NCBI GenBank assembly: GCA_024405335.1
Contig: JAKSOX010000055.1
Coordinates: forward strand, 1-10,220
Direction of reading: 5' to 3'
DNA from: Kiritimatiellia bacterium
GTDB lineage: Bacteria; Verrucomicrobiota; Kiritimatiellia; RFP12; UBA1067
Length of the DNA: 10,220 bases
Shown one piece after another: positions 1-6,912 of this stretch. How positions within the stretch are numbered: position 1 is the stretch's first letter; the number at the start of each line of letters is the position of its first letter. The notes under the pieces are model-generated. The model saw only the letters and a list, made by a program, of their open reading frames with translations, was not told the origin of the DNA and made no database searches. A program made the position numbers and the translations under genes.

Positions 1-932
1 GTTACGCGGTTCCCGCGTTCAACTTCAACACGATGGAGCAGATGCAGGCCATCGTCCAGGCCGCGGTGGAAACCAAGAGCCCGGTGATCATGCAGGTCTC
101 GAAGGGCGCGCGCAACTACGCGAACGCCACGATCCTCCGCTACATGGCGCAGGGCGCGGTCGAATACGCCAAGGAACTCGGCTGCAAGAAGCCCCAGATC
201 GTGCTCCACCTCGACCATGGCGACAGCTACGAACTTTGCAAGAGCTGCATCGACATGGGCTTTTCCAGCGTCATGATCGACGGCAGCGCGCTTCCGTTCA
301 AGGACAACATCAAGCTTACGAAGAAGGTCGTCGCGTACGCGCACAAGCACGACGTCACGGTCGAAGCCGAGCTCGGCGTGCTCGCCGGCGTGGAAGACGA
401 AGTCCAGGCCGAAGAGAGCCACTACACGAAGCCCGAGGAAGTGATCGAGTTCGCGACGAAGACGGGCTGCGACTCCCTCGCGATTTCCATCGGCACCTCG
501 CACGGCGCCTACAAGTTCAAGCCCGAGCAGTGCACGCGCGACAAGAAGACGGGCAAGCTCGTTCCGCCGCCGCTCGCGTTCGACGTGCTCAAGGCCATCG
601 AAGAGAAGCTCCCCGGCTTCCCGATCGTCCTCCACGGTTCGAGCTCCGTCCCGCAGGACGAGGTCGACACGATCAACAAGTTCGGCGGCAAGCTGCCCGA
701 CGCGGTGGGCATTCCGGAAGCGCAGCTCCGCAAGGCGGCGAAGAGCGCGGTGTGCAAGATCAACATCGACTCCGACTCCCGTCTCGCGATGACGGCGGCG
801 ATCCGCCAGCACTTCGCGGAGAATCCGGGCCACTTCGATCCGCGCCAGTACCTCAAGCCGGCGCGCGAGAACATGAAGAAGATGTACGTCCACAAGATCG
901 TGAACGTGCTCGGCTCGAACGACAAGCTCTGA
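1..932 (+). CDS. fba: Class II fructose-1,6-bisphosphate aldolase (5' partial)
   Basis: This enzyme cleaves fructose-1,6-bisphosphate reversibly into dihydroxyacetone phosphate and glyceraldehyde-3-phosphate in cytoplasmic glycolysis and gluconeogenesis, using a divalent metal. The reading frame is already open at base 3 (YAVPAFNFNTMEQMQ), which is the usual beginning of the barrel after about 10-20 residues, so the true start lies left of the window and the ATG at 33 is internal. Class II signatures are complete: HLDHGD (from base 207) with the catalytic Asp and a metal His, EAELG with a conserved Glu, GTSHGAYK and LHGSSS with the other metal histidines, and the phosphate-binding INIDSDSR near the end. 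Visible length is 310 codons including stop, close to a normal class II enzyme minus its N-terminus. A strong terminator follows, so it ends its transcription unit. Family assignment is firm; a tagatose-bisphosphate aldolase is possible but less likely. Confidence 0.95.
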   Translation, partial: YAVPAFNFNTMEQMQAIVQAAVETKSPVIMQVSKGARNYANATILRYMAQGAVEYAKELGCKKPQIVLHLDHGDSYELCKSCIDMGFSSVMIDGSALPFKDNIKLTKKVVAYAHKHDVTVEAELGVLAGVEDEVQAEESHYTKPEEVIEFATKTGCDSLAISIGTSHGAYKFKPEQCTRDKKTGKLVPPPLAFDVLKAIEEKLPGFPIVLHGSSSVPQDEVDTINKFGGKLPDAVGIPEAQLRKAAKSAVCKINIDSDSRLAMTAAIRQHFAENPGHFDPRQYLKPARENMKKMYVHKIVNVLGSNDKL

Positions 933-966
933 GGCCTTCGCCGCGCAGGCGGCGGGTTTCAAGCGC

Positions 967-1003
967 AAACGGACCGGCGTGCCGCCGGTCCGTTTTTCTT
1001 TTT
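967..1003 (+). terminator. Rho-independent terminator after the aldolase gene
   Basis: A perfect 12-bp inverted repeat (967-978 pairing with 984-995) encloses the 5-base loop GTGCC, and a T-rich tract broken by single C residues follows to about 1010. This is a textbook intrinsic terminator about 35 bases after the aldolase stop. A smaller 6-bp hairpin (939-944 with 949-954, loop GCAG) lies just upstream and may assist. Confidence 0.93.
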
Positions 1004-1035
1004 TCTTTTTGCCGTCTCTTGCCGACGCCGAGCTG

Positions 1036-1044
1036 TGGTATAAT
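1036..1044 (+). promoter_or_regulatory. Extended -10 promoter for the phosphoesterase-hydrolase unit
   Basis: TGGTATAAT is a perfect TATAAT -10 box preceded by the TGn extension. No good -35 hexamer sits 16-18 bases upstream (about 1016-1021 reads CTCTTG), which fits an extended -10 promoter. The predicted start near 1051 would give a leader of about 36 bases ending in the Shine-Dalgarno sequence GAGGTGA at 1076-1082. Confidence 0.7.
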
Positions 1045-1086
1045 GCGTCCCATCGGGAAGATCAAACAATCGAAAGAGGTGAAACG

Positions 1087-2049
1087 ATGGATGTGACGAG
1101 GCGGAATTTTTTTGCGGGCGCGCTGGCGGCTACTGCAGTGCCGACGGGCGCGAGGGCGATGATGGCCGCGGTCAGGAAGGACCCGAACCTTTCCGTTTTC
1201 ATGTCGGACGTCCACGTCGCGTGCGCCGACGTCCAGACGAAATGGGGCGCGCAGCCAGATTACCAGAATCGGCTTTTCGAGAAGGCGATCGACGAAATCC
1301 TCGCGATGCGTCCGCGGCCCGCCCGCGTCGTCGTCTTCGGCGACGTCGCGCTCTGGTTCGGCTGGCATCAGGACTACGAGCGGTCCCAGCCGGGGTTCAA
1401 CCGCCTGAAGGCCGCCGGCATCGACGTGTTCGTGACGACCGGCAACCACGACCACCGCGAGCCGCTGTTCAAGGCCCATCCGCGCCAGGCCGAAATCACG
1501 CCGGTTCCGGGCCGCTTCGTTTCGGTTGTCGATCTCGGCACGGCGGACCTTCTTCTCATGGATTCGCTCAAGGAGAATCCGGAGGGCGAGGGTTCGTGGA
1601 ACGAAGTTTCCGGCGCGCTGGACCAGAAGCAGCAGGACTGGCTGAAGGAGTGGGCGAAGAACGCGAAGCGTCCGTTTTTCGTCGGCGCCCACCACCAGCC
1701 CGAGGAGGTGCTGATCGACAAGACCCGCATTGCTTCGGCGTTCGTCGACTGTCCGCGTTTCGTCGGCTACGTCCACGGGCACAACCACCGCTGGCGCAAG
1801 AACTGGTATCACGACGAATCCTACTCGCGGCATCCGGTGAAGCGTTCCGTCTGCTTGCCGTCCACCGGCTGGTGGGGCGACGTCGGCTACGCCGTGATGC
1901 GCACCTTCGCGGACCGCGCCGAGCTTCGGCTGGTTGAGAACGACTTCTTCTTTCCGAAACCGCTTGCCGCAGGCGAGCTGCGTCCGCGCGAATGGGACGA
2001 AATCCTGTCCGAGAACCGCGCCTCCGCGCACATGACGTTCCCTTTCTGA
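1087..2049 (+). CDS. Tat-exported calcineurin-like metallophosphoesterase
   Basis: A 320-residue metal-dependent phosphoesterase predicted to act outside the cytoplasmic membrane. The N-terminus begins MDVTRRNFFAGALAATAV, a twin-arginine signal (Arg5-Arg6, then Phe-Phe and a hydrophobic stretch), with likely cleavage after the GARA at residues 21-24. All calcineurin-like metal motifs are present in order: D41-x-H43 in FMSDVHV, G85-D86 in VVFGDV, G119-N-H-D122, H202-H203 in VGAHHQ, and G231-H-N-H234. The start is set by the Shine-Dalgarno GAGGTGA four bases upstream; the frame stays open further left, but only through the terminator. It is the first gene behind the extended -10 promoter, and an SGNH hydrolase starts two bases after its stop. 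The family includes phosphatases, phosphodiesterases and nucleotidases, and the sequence does not tell which substrate this one uses. Confidence 0.88.
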   Translation: MDVTRRNFFAGALAATAVPTGARAMMAAVRKDPNLSVFMSDVHVACADVQTKWGAQPDYQNRLFEKAIDEILAMRPRPARVVVFGDVALWFGWHQDYERSQPGFNRLKAAGIDVFVTTGNHDHREPLFKAHPRQAEITPVPGRFVSVVDLGTADLLLMDSLKENPEGEGSWNEVSGALDQKQQDWLKEWAKNAKRPFFVGAHHQPEEVLIDKTRIASAFVDCPRFVGYVHGHNHRWRKNWYHDESYSRHPVKRSVCLPSTGWWGDVGYAVMRTFADRAELRLVENDFFFPKPLAAGELRPREWDEILSENRASAHMTFPF

Positions 2050-2051
2050 CG

Positions 2052-3434
2052 ATGGAAATCGCGAAACTGGCGGGAGCGCTGGCGCTGCTGGCGGGAACGG
2101 TCTCGGCGGAACCGTTCAAGGACGGCGACACGGTCGTGTTCTTCGGCGATTCGATCACGCATGGAGGTTTCTACCACGAGTACGTGACGGACTTCTACCG
2201 CACGCGGTACCCAGAGGCGAAGATCCGTTTCGTCAACTCCGGCATCGGCGGAGACACGGCGAAAGGCGCGTTGACGCGCATCGCCGTTGACGTGGCGGAG
2301 TACGATCCGACGTGGGTCGGATTCCATTTCGGCATGAACGACATAGACCGCGGCGCCTACACGGCGACGCCGTCCCCTTGGCAGCTGATTCGCGCCGATG
2401 CCGCGCAGAAGGGCTATCGCCGCAATCTTGATGCGCTGGTCGCGGCGGTCCGCAAGGCCGTGCCGGGCGCGAAGCACGTCTATTTCACGCCCACGATCTA
2501 CGACGACACGGCCGTGCCGACGAATGTGCCGTCTGGCGCGACGGGGTGGGCGGTCGTCAACCAGGTCGGCTGCAATGCGGGACTGGGTCTCATGGCCGGG
2601 CACGTCCTTGCCGCGGCCAAACGCGACGGCGCGCTGGCCGTCGACTGGTACACTCCTCTCGAGCGCTGGCTGATGGCGCGGCGGCCGAAGGATCCGCACT
2701 ACATGCTGACGCGATGGGACCGCGTGCATCCGGAAGCGCTTGGGCATGCAATCATGGCGTGGTGCTTTCTCAAGGCGCAAGGCGTGCCGGCGACCGTGTC
2801 GGACGTCGCGCTCGATGCGGCGGTGGGGACTGTGACGCGGTGCGAGAACGCGACGGCCGATGAGGTCGCGAGGACGGCGGACGGCATTGCCTGCACGGTG
2901 CTTGCGAAGTCGCTGCCGTTTCCGGTGCCGCCGGAGGCGCGGGTCGCGCTCGGCAAATTCGCCGTCGAGGAGACGCTGAACCGCGAGGTCTTCGCGGTGA
3001 GCGGACTCGAGGATGGCGTTTACGCGCTTTGCATCGACGGCGCAGAAGTCGCACGCGCTGATGCGGCGACGCTGGCGAAGGGTCTGCGTCTCGGCTTCAA
3101 CGAGAAGACTCCACAGTACCGTCAGGCGCAGGCGTTCTTCGCGCACAATGCGGAACTCGCCAGGCGGGAACGCATGCTTCGCAATTCGCATTCCGCGCGT
3201 TGGGCGTACGGCGGACGCGGTGCGCCGGTCGATGACATGAAGGCGTTTGCGGCATGGTTCGAGGAGAACGAAAAGGACAAGACCGGCTATTTTGCCGGTT
3301 TCGTGCCCGGCTATCTCGAATATTGGCCGCACTATCGCGAGACGCGAGAGCGGCTCTGGTCCGACCAGGAAAAGGCGCGGAAGATGGTCAGTCCGGTCGC
3401 GCATCGCTATGTTGTGAAGCGCGTCGCCGAATGA
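2052..3434 (+). CDS. Secreted SGNH/GDSL-family hydrolase with C-terminal extension
   Basis: A 460-residue predicted exported esterase or deacetylase. A short Sec signal peptide (residues 1-19, ending VSA before EPF) is followed by the SGNH core. Block I is FFGDSITHG with nucleophile Ser34, block II is the Gly in SGIGGDT (about 64-69), block III is G94-M-N96-D97, and block V is D223-R-V-H226, so the catalytic and oxyanion residues are all present. After about residue 240 comes a region probably rich in beta strands, then from about 340 a charged helical tail (QAQAFFAHNAELARRER and onward) found in my recollection in related Verrucomicrobia and Planctomycetes proteins. It starts two bases after the phosphoesterase stop with no Shine-Dalgarno, which suggests translational coupling. 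An in-frame ATG at 1992 is rejected because the signal peptide would become internal. Likely substrates are acylated glycans, but that is inference. Confidence 0.87.
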   Translation: MEIAKLAGALALLAGTVSAEPFKDGDTVVFFGDSITHGGFYHEYVTDFYRTRYPEAKIRFVNSGIGGDTAKGALTRIAVDVAEYDPTWVGFHFGMNDIDRGAYTATPSPWQLIRADAAQKGYRRNLDALVAAVRKAVPGAKHVYFTPTIYDDTAVPTNVPSGATGWAVVNQVGCNAGLGLMAGHVLAAAKRDGALAVDWYTPLERWLMARRPKDPHYMLTRWDRVHPEALGHAIMAWCFLKAQGVPATVSDVALDAAVGTVTRCENATADEVARTADGIACTVLAKSLPFPVPPEARVALGKFAVEETLNREVFAVSGLEDGVYALCIDGAEVARADAATLAKGLRLGFNEKTPQYRQAQAFFAHNAELARRERMLRNSHSARWAYGGRGAPVDDMKAFAAWFEENEKDKTGYFAGFVPGYLEYWPHYRETRERLWSDQEKARKMVSPVAHRYVVKRVAE

Positions 3435-3509
3435 GTCCGGTTGCTCAATTTCGCGGAAATGGCCCGCAGGTGCGGGGCGACACAAAGCCGATATTTTTGC
3501 GTTCAAGTC

Positions 3510-3538
3510 TTGATTTTTCCGTGCGCATGTGTTATATT
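3510..3538 (+). promoter_or_regulatory. Sigma-70-type promoter for rpoD
   Basis: TTGATT (3510-3515) and TATATT (3533-3538) are separated by exactly 17 bases, and TG stands one base before the -10 box (3530-3531), giving an extended -10 as well. The predicted transcription start near 3545 is about 43 bases from the rpoD ATG. A second TTGACG at 3546-3551 has only a poor partner (ATTGTA or TTGTAG near 3570) and is not called. Confidence 0.72.
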
Positions 3539-3587
3539 TCTGCACTTGACGTTTCGGCTTATGGTCGAATTGTAGTTTGGAGTGGAA

Positions 3588-5678
3588 ATGGCAGTTAAGA
3601 AAACGACGGGGAAAACGGGTAAAAAGCGTGCATTGCTGGCTTCGGCGAAAAACGCCGGGAAAAAGCCGGAACGCAAGGCCAAGTCGTCCGTTGCCGACAA
3701 GGTTGCGGAAGGTTGCCTTGAGGATGAATTTGGCTCAACGCCGTCCGTCGAACTTGCGGACGAATTTTCGCAAGACGTCGAATCCGGCATGCTCGAAGGC
3801 AATGACGCCCCCCAGATCACGACAGACGACGACAACGCCGAACGCGAAGCACGCGAATTGAATTTGGACGATGTGGCGTTGGACGCCGTGCGCATTGAAA
3901 ACGGCCAACCCGAAGAATCCGATGACGATGTTGATGAAAGCGCCGGTCTCACGCCTGATGCTCTGGTGCTTCCCTCAGCAGTGAACACGCCGCAAGACGA
4001 TTACGAAGGCAACGATTCCCTTGCGAGTTTTGCCGGTCGTTCCGTGTTGGGTGCGGACGAGCGCAATGCCGTGATCCAGGAGGTCAAGCAGCGCGCCGAA
4101 AAGAACGGCGGCTACGTCACGTACGACGAACTTAACGCGATCGTTCCAGCCACGGTTCAGGACGAGGCGACGGCCGACGAATATTTGCAGCTGCTTCAGG
4201 CCCTCAACGTGGACGTGATTCGCAGCGAGGACGTTGAGACCTACCGTCTCACCAAGGAAAAGCGCACTGAGAACAAGTCGCAGCGCGACGGTTACGACGA
4301 TCCGATCCGCATGTATTTGCACCAGATGGGCCAGGTGCCGCTTTTGACGCGCGACCAGGAAGTGGAGATCTGCATGCAGATCGAGGAGAGCGAAGCGAAG
4401 ACGAAGGAGATGTTCAACCGTTTCGCGTTCGCGCCCACGATGTACCTCGGTCTGCTCGATCGGCTTGAAAAAATGTATGAGCGGTTCGACCGCGTCGTCA
4501 CCGACAAGTTTGACGACAACCGCGACGCCTACATGGAACAGCTGCCGAAGCTTCGCCAGCAGTTGCAGAAAATAGCCGAGAAGATGGACTCTGCCAACGC
4601 GACGCTGCTCAAGCTTCTGCGCAGCCGCAAGGCGACGCCGGCGGAATTGAAGGGCGCGGAACGGGAGTTGTCCGTCGCGCGTTCGCAGCTTAAACGCGTG
4701 TTCGGCCAGCTCAATTTCAAGCAGAAAGTCCTGGAGACGCTTTGTTCCGAAGCCGAAGAACGCGTTTATCTGCCGTATCGACAAGAGCGTTCCCGCTACG
4801 AAAACCTCAAAAAGCAGAAAGCGTCCAAGCGCCGCGATCAGGAAATGAAGGAATGCAAGGCGCACATGGGGCGCCTTGAGGCGACGTTCGGCATGTCGCC
4901 CGAATCGTTTCTCGAAACGTTCGGAGAATTGCGCACCATTCTCAAGTTGGGCCAGACGGCGCGCACGAAGATGGTGGAGGCGAATCTCCGTTTGGTGATT
5001 TCGATCGTCAAAAAATACATGAACCGCGGGTTGAGCTTTTTGGATTTGATCCAGGAGGGCAACACCGGCCTCATGAAGGCCGTGGAGAAGTTCGAATACC
5101 AGCGCGGCTACAAGTTTTCGACGTACGCGACGTGGTGGATCCGCCAGGCCGCGACGCGCGCCATCGCCGACCAGGCGCGCACGATCCGCATTCCCGTGCA
5201 CATGATCGAGACGATCAACAAGTTGATGCGCGTGCAGAAACGGCTCATCCAAAGACTCGGCCGCGAGCCCACCGAACATGAACTTTCGGCGGAAATGGAG
5301 ATGACCCCCGAAGACGTGCGCAAGGTCTACCGCATGGCGCAACAGCCGATTTCGCTCCAGTCCAAGGTGGGCGATTCCGACGACGCGAAGTACGGCGACT
5401 TCATCCCCGACACGTCGGCCGAGAATCCGTCCGAGCAGACGGCCTACTCCATGCTGCGCGAACGGCTCAAGGAAATTTTGGCGACGCTTACCGACCGCGA
5501 ACGCCAGGTGCTCGACTACCGCTTCGGGTTGACCGACGGTTTCTCGCGCACGCTTGAAGAGGTCGGAAAACAGTTCAACGTGACGCGCGAGCGCATCCGC
5601 CAAATCGAAGCGAAGGCGTTGCGCAAGTTGCGCCACCCGTCCCGATTGAAGAAGCTGGACGGCTTCCTCGGGACCTGA
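3588..5678 (+). CDS. rpoD: RNA polymerase primary sigma factor (sigma-70/RpoD)
   Basis: The main sigma factor, directing RNA polymerase to housekeeping promoters; 696 residues. The first 45 residues are rich in Lys and Arg (AVKKTTGKTGKKR), and the following hundred are strongly acidic. Region 1.1 lies at about 160-225 (EVKQRAEKNGGYVTYDELN). Region 1.2 starts at D237 (DDPIRMYLHQMGQVPLLT). A long charged, probably helical non-conserved region spans about 270-460. Regions 2.1-2.4 begin at M462 and include the core-binding LDLIQEGNTGLMKAVEKF and the promoter-melting YKFSTYATWWIRQA. Region 3 follows, and region 4 (634-690) holds the -35 helix-turn-helix TLEEVGKQFNVTRERIRQIE. ATG 3588 is chosen because GGAG at 3579-3582 stands five bases before it; the in-frame GTG at 3582 overlaps that site. 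It has its own promoter and is followed after 28 bases by an RRM protein gene. Confidence 0.97.
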   Translation: MAVKKTTGKTGKKRALLASAKNAGKKPERKAKSSVADKVAEGCLEDEFGSTPSVELADEFSQDVESGMLEGNDAPQITTDDDNAEREARELNLDDVALDAVRIENGQPEESDDDVDESAGLTPDALVLPSAVNTPQDDYEGNDSLASFAGRSVLGADERNAVIQEVKQRAEKNGGYVTYDELNAIVPATVQDEATADEYLQLLQALNVDVIRSEDVETYRLTKEKRTENKSQRDGYDDPIRMYLHQMGQVPLLTRDQEVEICMQIEESEAKTKEMFNRFAFAPTMYLGLLDRLEKMYERFDRVVTDKFDDNRDAYMEQLPKLRQQLQKIAEKMDSANATLLKLLRSRKATPAELKGAERELSVARSQLKRVFGQLNFKQKVLETLCSEAEERVYLPYRQERSRYENLKKQKASKRRDQEMKECKAHMGRLEATFGMSPESFLETFGELRTILKLGQTARTKMVEANLRLVISIVKKYMNRGLSFLDLIQEGNTGLMKAVEKFEYQRGYKFSTYATWWIRQAATRAIADQARTIRIPVHMIETINKLMRVQKRLIQRLGREPTEHELSAEMEMTPEDVRKVYRMAQQPISLQSKVGDSDDAKYGDFIPDTSAENPSEQTAYSMLRERLKEILATLTDRERQVLDYRFGLTDGFSRTLEEVGKQFNVTRERIRQIEAKALRKLRHPSRLKKLDGFLGT

Positions 5679-5706
5679 CGCGAAAAGAAAGAAAGAAGGT
5701 AAACAA

Positions 5707-6135
5707 ATGTGTCCGATTACCATTGGAGCCGCCGGCGTGGGAGGTCTCGTCGTTGGTTTCGTGCTCGGCCGCCTCACGAAAGGCGGATGCAAGAAGAACG
5801 CCGGCGCCTGCAAATGCGCCAAGAAAAACGACGACAGGCCGTTGCCGCAACCACCAGCGCGCCAGCCGATTCCGGCCGGCAGCGTTGAAATCTACGTGGG
5901 CAACCTCAGCTACGAACTCGACGAAGCGCAGCTCGCGAAGATGTTCGGCGAATACGGCAAGGTCGACAGCGCGCGCGTGGTGCTCAACCGCGCCAACGGC
6001 AAGTCCAAGGGCTTCGGCTTTGTGGTGATGCCGAACCGCGAAGAGGCCGAGAAGGCCATCGCGGCCTATTCCGAAAAGGAAGTCATGGGACGCAAGATGC
6101 GCGTGAACGAAGCGCGGAACACGATTGTCGAGTGA
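5707..6135 (+). CDS. RRM RNA-binding protein with N-terminal membrane-like segment
   Basis: A 142-residue protein in three parts. Residues 4-22 form a glycine-rich hydrophobic segment (ITIGAAGVGGLVVGFVLGR) long enough for one membrane helix, with spaced glycines like a glycine-zipper. Residues 23-59 are a linker with a Lys/Cys cluster (Cys28, Cys35, Cys37) and a Pro-rich stretch. Residues 60-137 are a single RNA recognition motif with RNP2 IYVGNL (62-67) and RNP1 KGFGFVVM (101-108), whose last position is Met instead of the usual aromatic residue. Bacterial RRM proteins are usually short, soluble, single-stranded RNA binders; the N-terminal segment is the odd part. AAGG at 5696-5699 precedes the ATG. 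The gene lies 28 bases after rpoD with no terminator between, so the two are probably co-transcribed. RNA binding is likely; membrane attachment is inferred from hydrophobicity only. Confidence 0.85.
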   Translation: MCPITIGAAGVGGLVVGFVLGRLTKGGCKKNAGACKCAKKNDDRPLPQPPARQPIPAGSVEIYVGNLSYELDEAQLAKMFGEYGKVDSARVVLNRANGKSKGFGFVVMPNREEAEKAIAAYSEKEVMGRKMRVNEARNTIVE

Positions 6136-6181
6136 CGCGTGGCATTGCCGCTTGTCGGCGTCGATTCCGCGCGGCGGCAAC

Positions 6182-6213
6182 AGGCGCCCGGCAAAAGGTT
6201 GCCGGGCGCTTTC
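6182..6213 (+). terminator. Hairpin between the RRM gene and grpE, probable weak terminator or attenuator
   Basis: A perfect 11-bp GC-rich stem (6184-6194 with 6199-6209) closes on the 4-base loop AAGG and is followed by only three T residues. The short T run suggests partial termination, so some transcription may continue into grpE, which begins 43 bases after the stem. An alternative small hairpin (CGCC at 6213-6216 with GGCG at 6223-6226) lies next to it. Confidence 0.6.
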
Positions 6214-6251
6214 GCCTGAAAAGGCGCAATCGGCTCCGAAAGGAAGCATGG

Positions 6252-6908
6252 ATGACGTTTTGGAGGAAGAAAAAGAAGATGAAGGACGACGAGGTGAAGG
6301 ACTCCCCGGCGGAGGAGTGGTCGCCGGACGTGGCGATGACGGTCGAGCCGAAGGCCGCCGCGGCGGCCGAAGCGGCGGAAGAAACGTCCGCGAAGCCGGC
6401 GGCGGCGGAAGCGCCCAAAAGCGCGGCCGAGTTGGCTGAAGAGGCCGGCGCGCAAACAGCGGAAGAGACGCCGGCGGCCGGACCGGACTGGAAGGAAATG
6501 TACGCGCGCATGGCGGCGGATTTCGACAACTACCGCAAACGCACCGCACGCGACCGCGACGATCTCGCGAAATTCGCGTCCGCCGAGGTGGTGAAGGACC
6601 TGTTGCCCACGGTGGACAATCTCGCCATGGCGCTGGACAAGGCCGCGAACAAGGAGGATCCTTTCGTGGTGGGCGTGAAGATGGCCTACGACGGATTCCT
6701 CAAGGCGCTTGCCGAACATGGTGCGACGCCGATCGATTCGCTGGGTGAACCGTTCGACGCGAATTTCCACGAGGCGATCGCGCAATTGCCCAGCCCCGAC
6801 GTCGAGGAGGGCAAGGTGATGAACGAGGTGAAGCGCGGCTGGCTGCTGCACGGCAAGTTGCTGCGCGCCGCGCAGGTGGTGGTGAGCTCCGGCAAGGCGG
6901 AGGGCTGA
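6252..6908 (+). CDS. grpE: GrpE, nucleotide exchange factor of DnaK
   Basis: GrpE drives ADP release from DnaK, acting as a cytoplasmic dimer. From ATG 6252 the protein has 218 residues. The first 80 or so are low complexity: a Lys cluster (FWRKKKKMKDDE), then Ala/Glu-rich sequence typical of the disordered GrpE N-terminus. The conserved part follows with YARMAADFDNYRKRTARDRD at the end of the long dimer helix, VVKDLLPTVDNLAMAL in the four-helix bundle, and the C-terminal beta-domain signature GEPFDANFHEAI and VKRGWLLHGKLLRAAQVVVS. ATG 6252 has AGGAAG five bases upstream; ATG 6279 is an alternative (209 residues) with a stronger GGAGG but 12 bases away. dnaJ starts four bases after the stop, so these two form a translational pair. 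No CIRCE inverted repeat or recognisable heat-shock promoter was seen upstream. Confidence 0.95.
   Translation: MTFWRKKKKMKDDEVKDSPAEEWSPDVAMTVEPKAAAAAEAAEETSAKPAAAEAPKSAAELAEEAGAQTAEETPAAGPDWKEMYARMAADFDNYRKRTARDRDDLAKFASAEVVKDLLPTVDNLAMALDKAANKEDPFVVGVKMAYDGFLKALAEHGATPIDSLGEPFDANFHEAIAQLPSPDVEEGKVMNEVKRGWLLHGKLLRAAQVVVSSGKAEG
6899..6904 (+). promoter_or_regulatory. Ribosome binding site of dnaJ inside the end of grpE
   Basis: GGAGGG lies within the last codons of grpE, nine bases before the dnaJ ATG at 6913. It fixes the dnaJ start and indicates that both genes are read from one message. Confidence 0.75.
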
Positions 6909-6912
6909 GGCC

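Noticed and set aside
33..35. ATG at 33 as the aldolase start
   Set aside because: The conserved sequence YAVPAFNFNT precedes it in the same frame, so the gene simply runs in from the left edge.
979..1086. Upstream extension of the phosphoesterase to a GTG at 979
   Set aside because: It would translate the terminator hairpin and promoter and bury the Tat signal 36 residues inside the protein.
3448..3476. Terminator after the SGNH hydrolase gene
   Set aside because: Only two 5-bp stems are visible (3448-3452 with 3456-3460, and 3463-3467 with 3472-3476), and neither is followed by a T tract.
853..3545. Two long minus-strand frames (853-2031 and 1887-3545) opposite the phosphoesterase and hydrolase genes
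   Set aside because: The plus-strand genes carry complete catalytic motifs and signal peptides; the antisense products are Arg-rich without domains and cross the promoter and terminator region.
3975..5822. Open frame of 615 codons on the minus strand opposite rpoD
   Set aside because: It lies wholly opposite an unambiguous sigma factor gene, its product is rich in Arg, His and Leu with no recognisable domain, and long antisense frames are expected in GC-rich coding DNA.
6136..6251. CIRCE operator or heat-shock promoter before grpE
   Set aside because: No TTAGCACTC-N9-GAGTGCTAA repeat is present, and no convincing pair of -35 and -10 boxes was found in this stretch.
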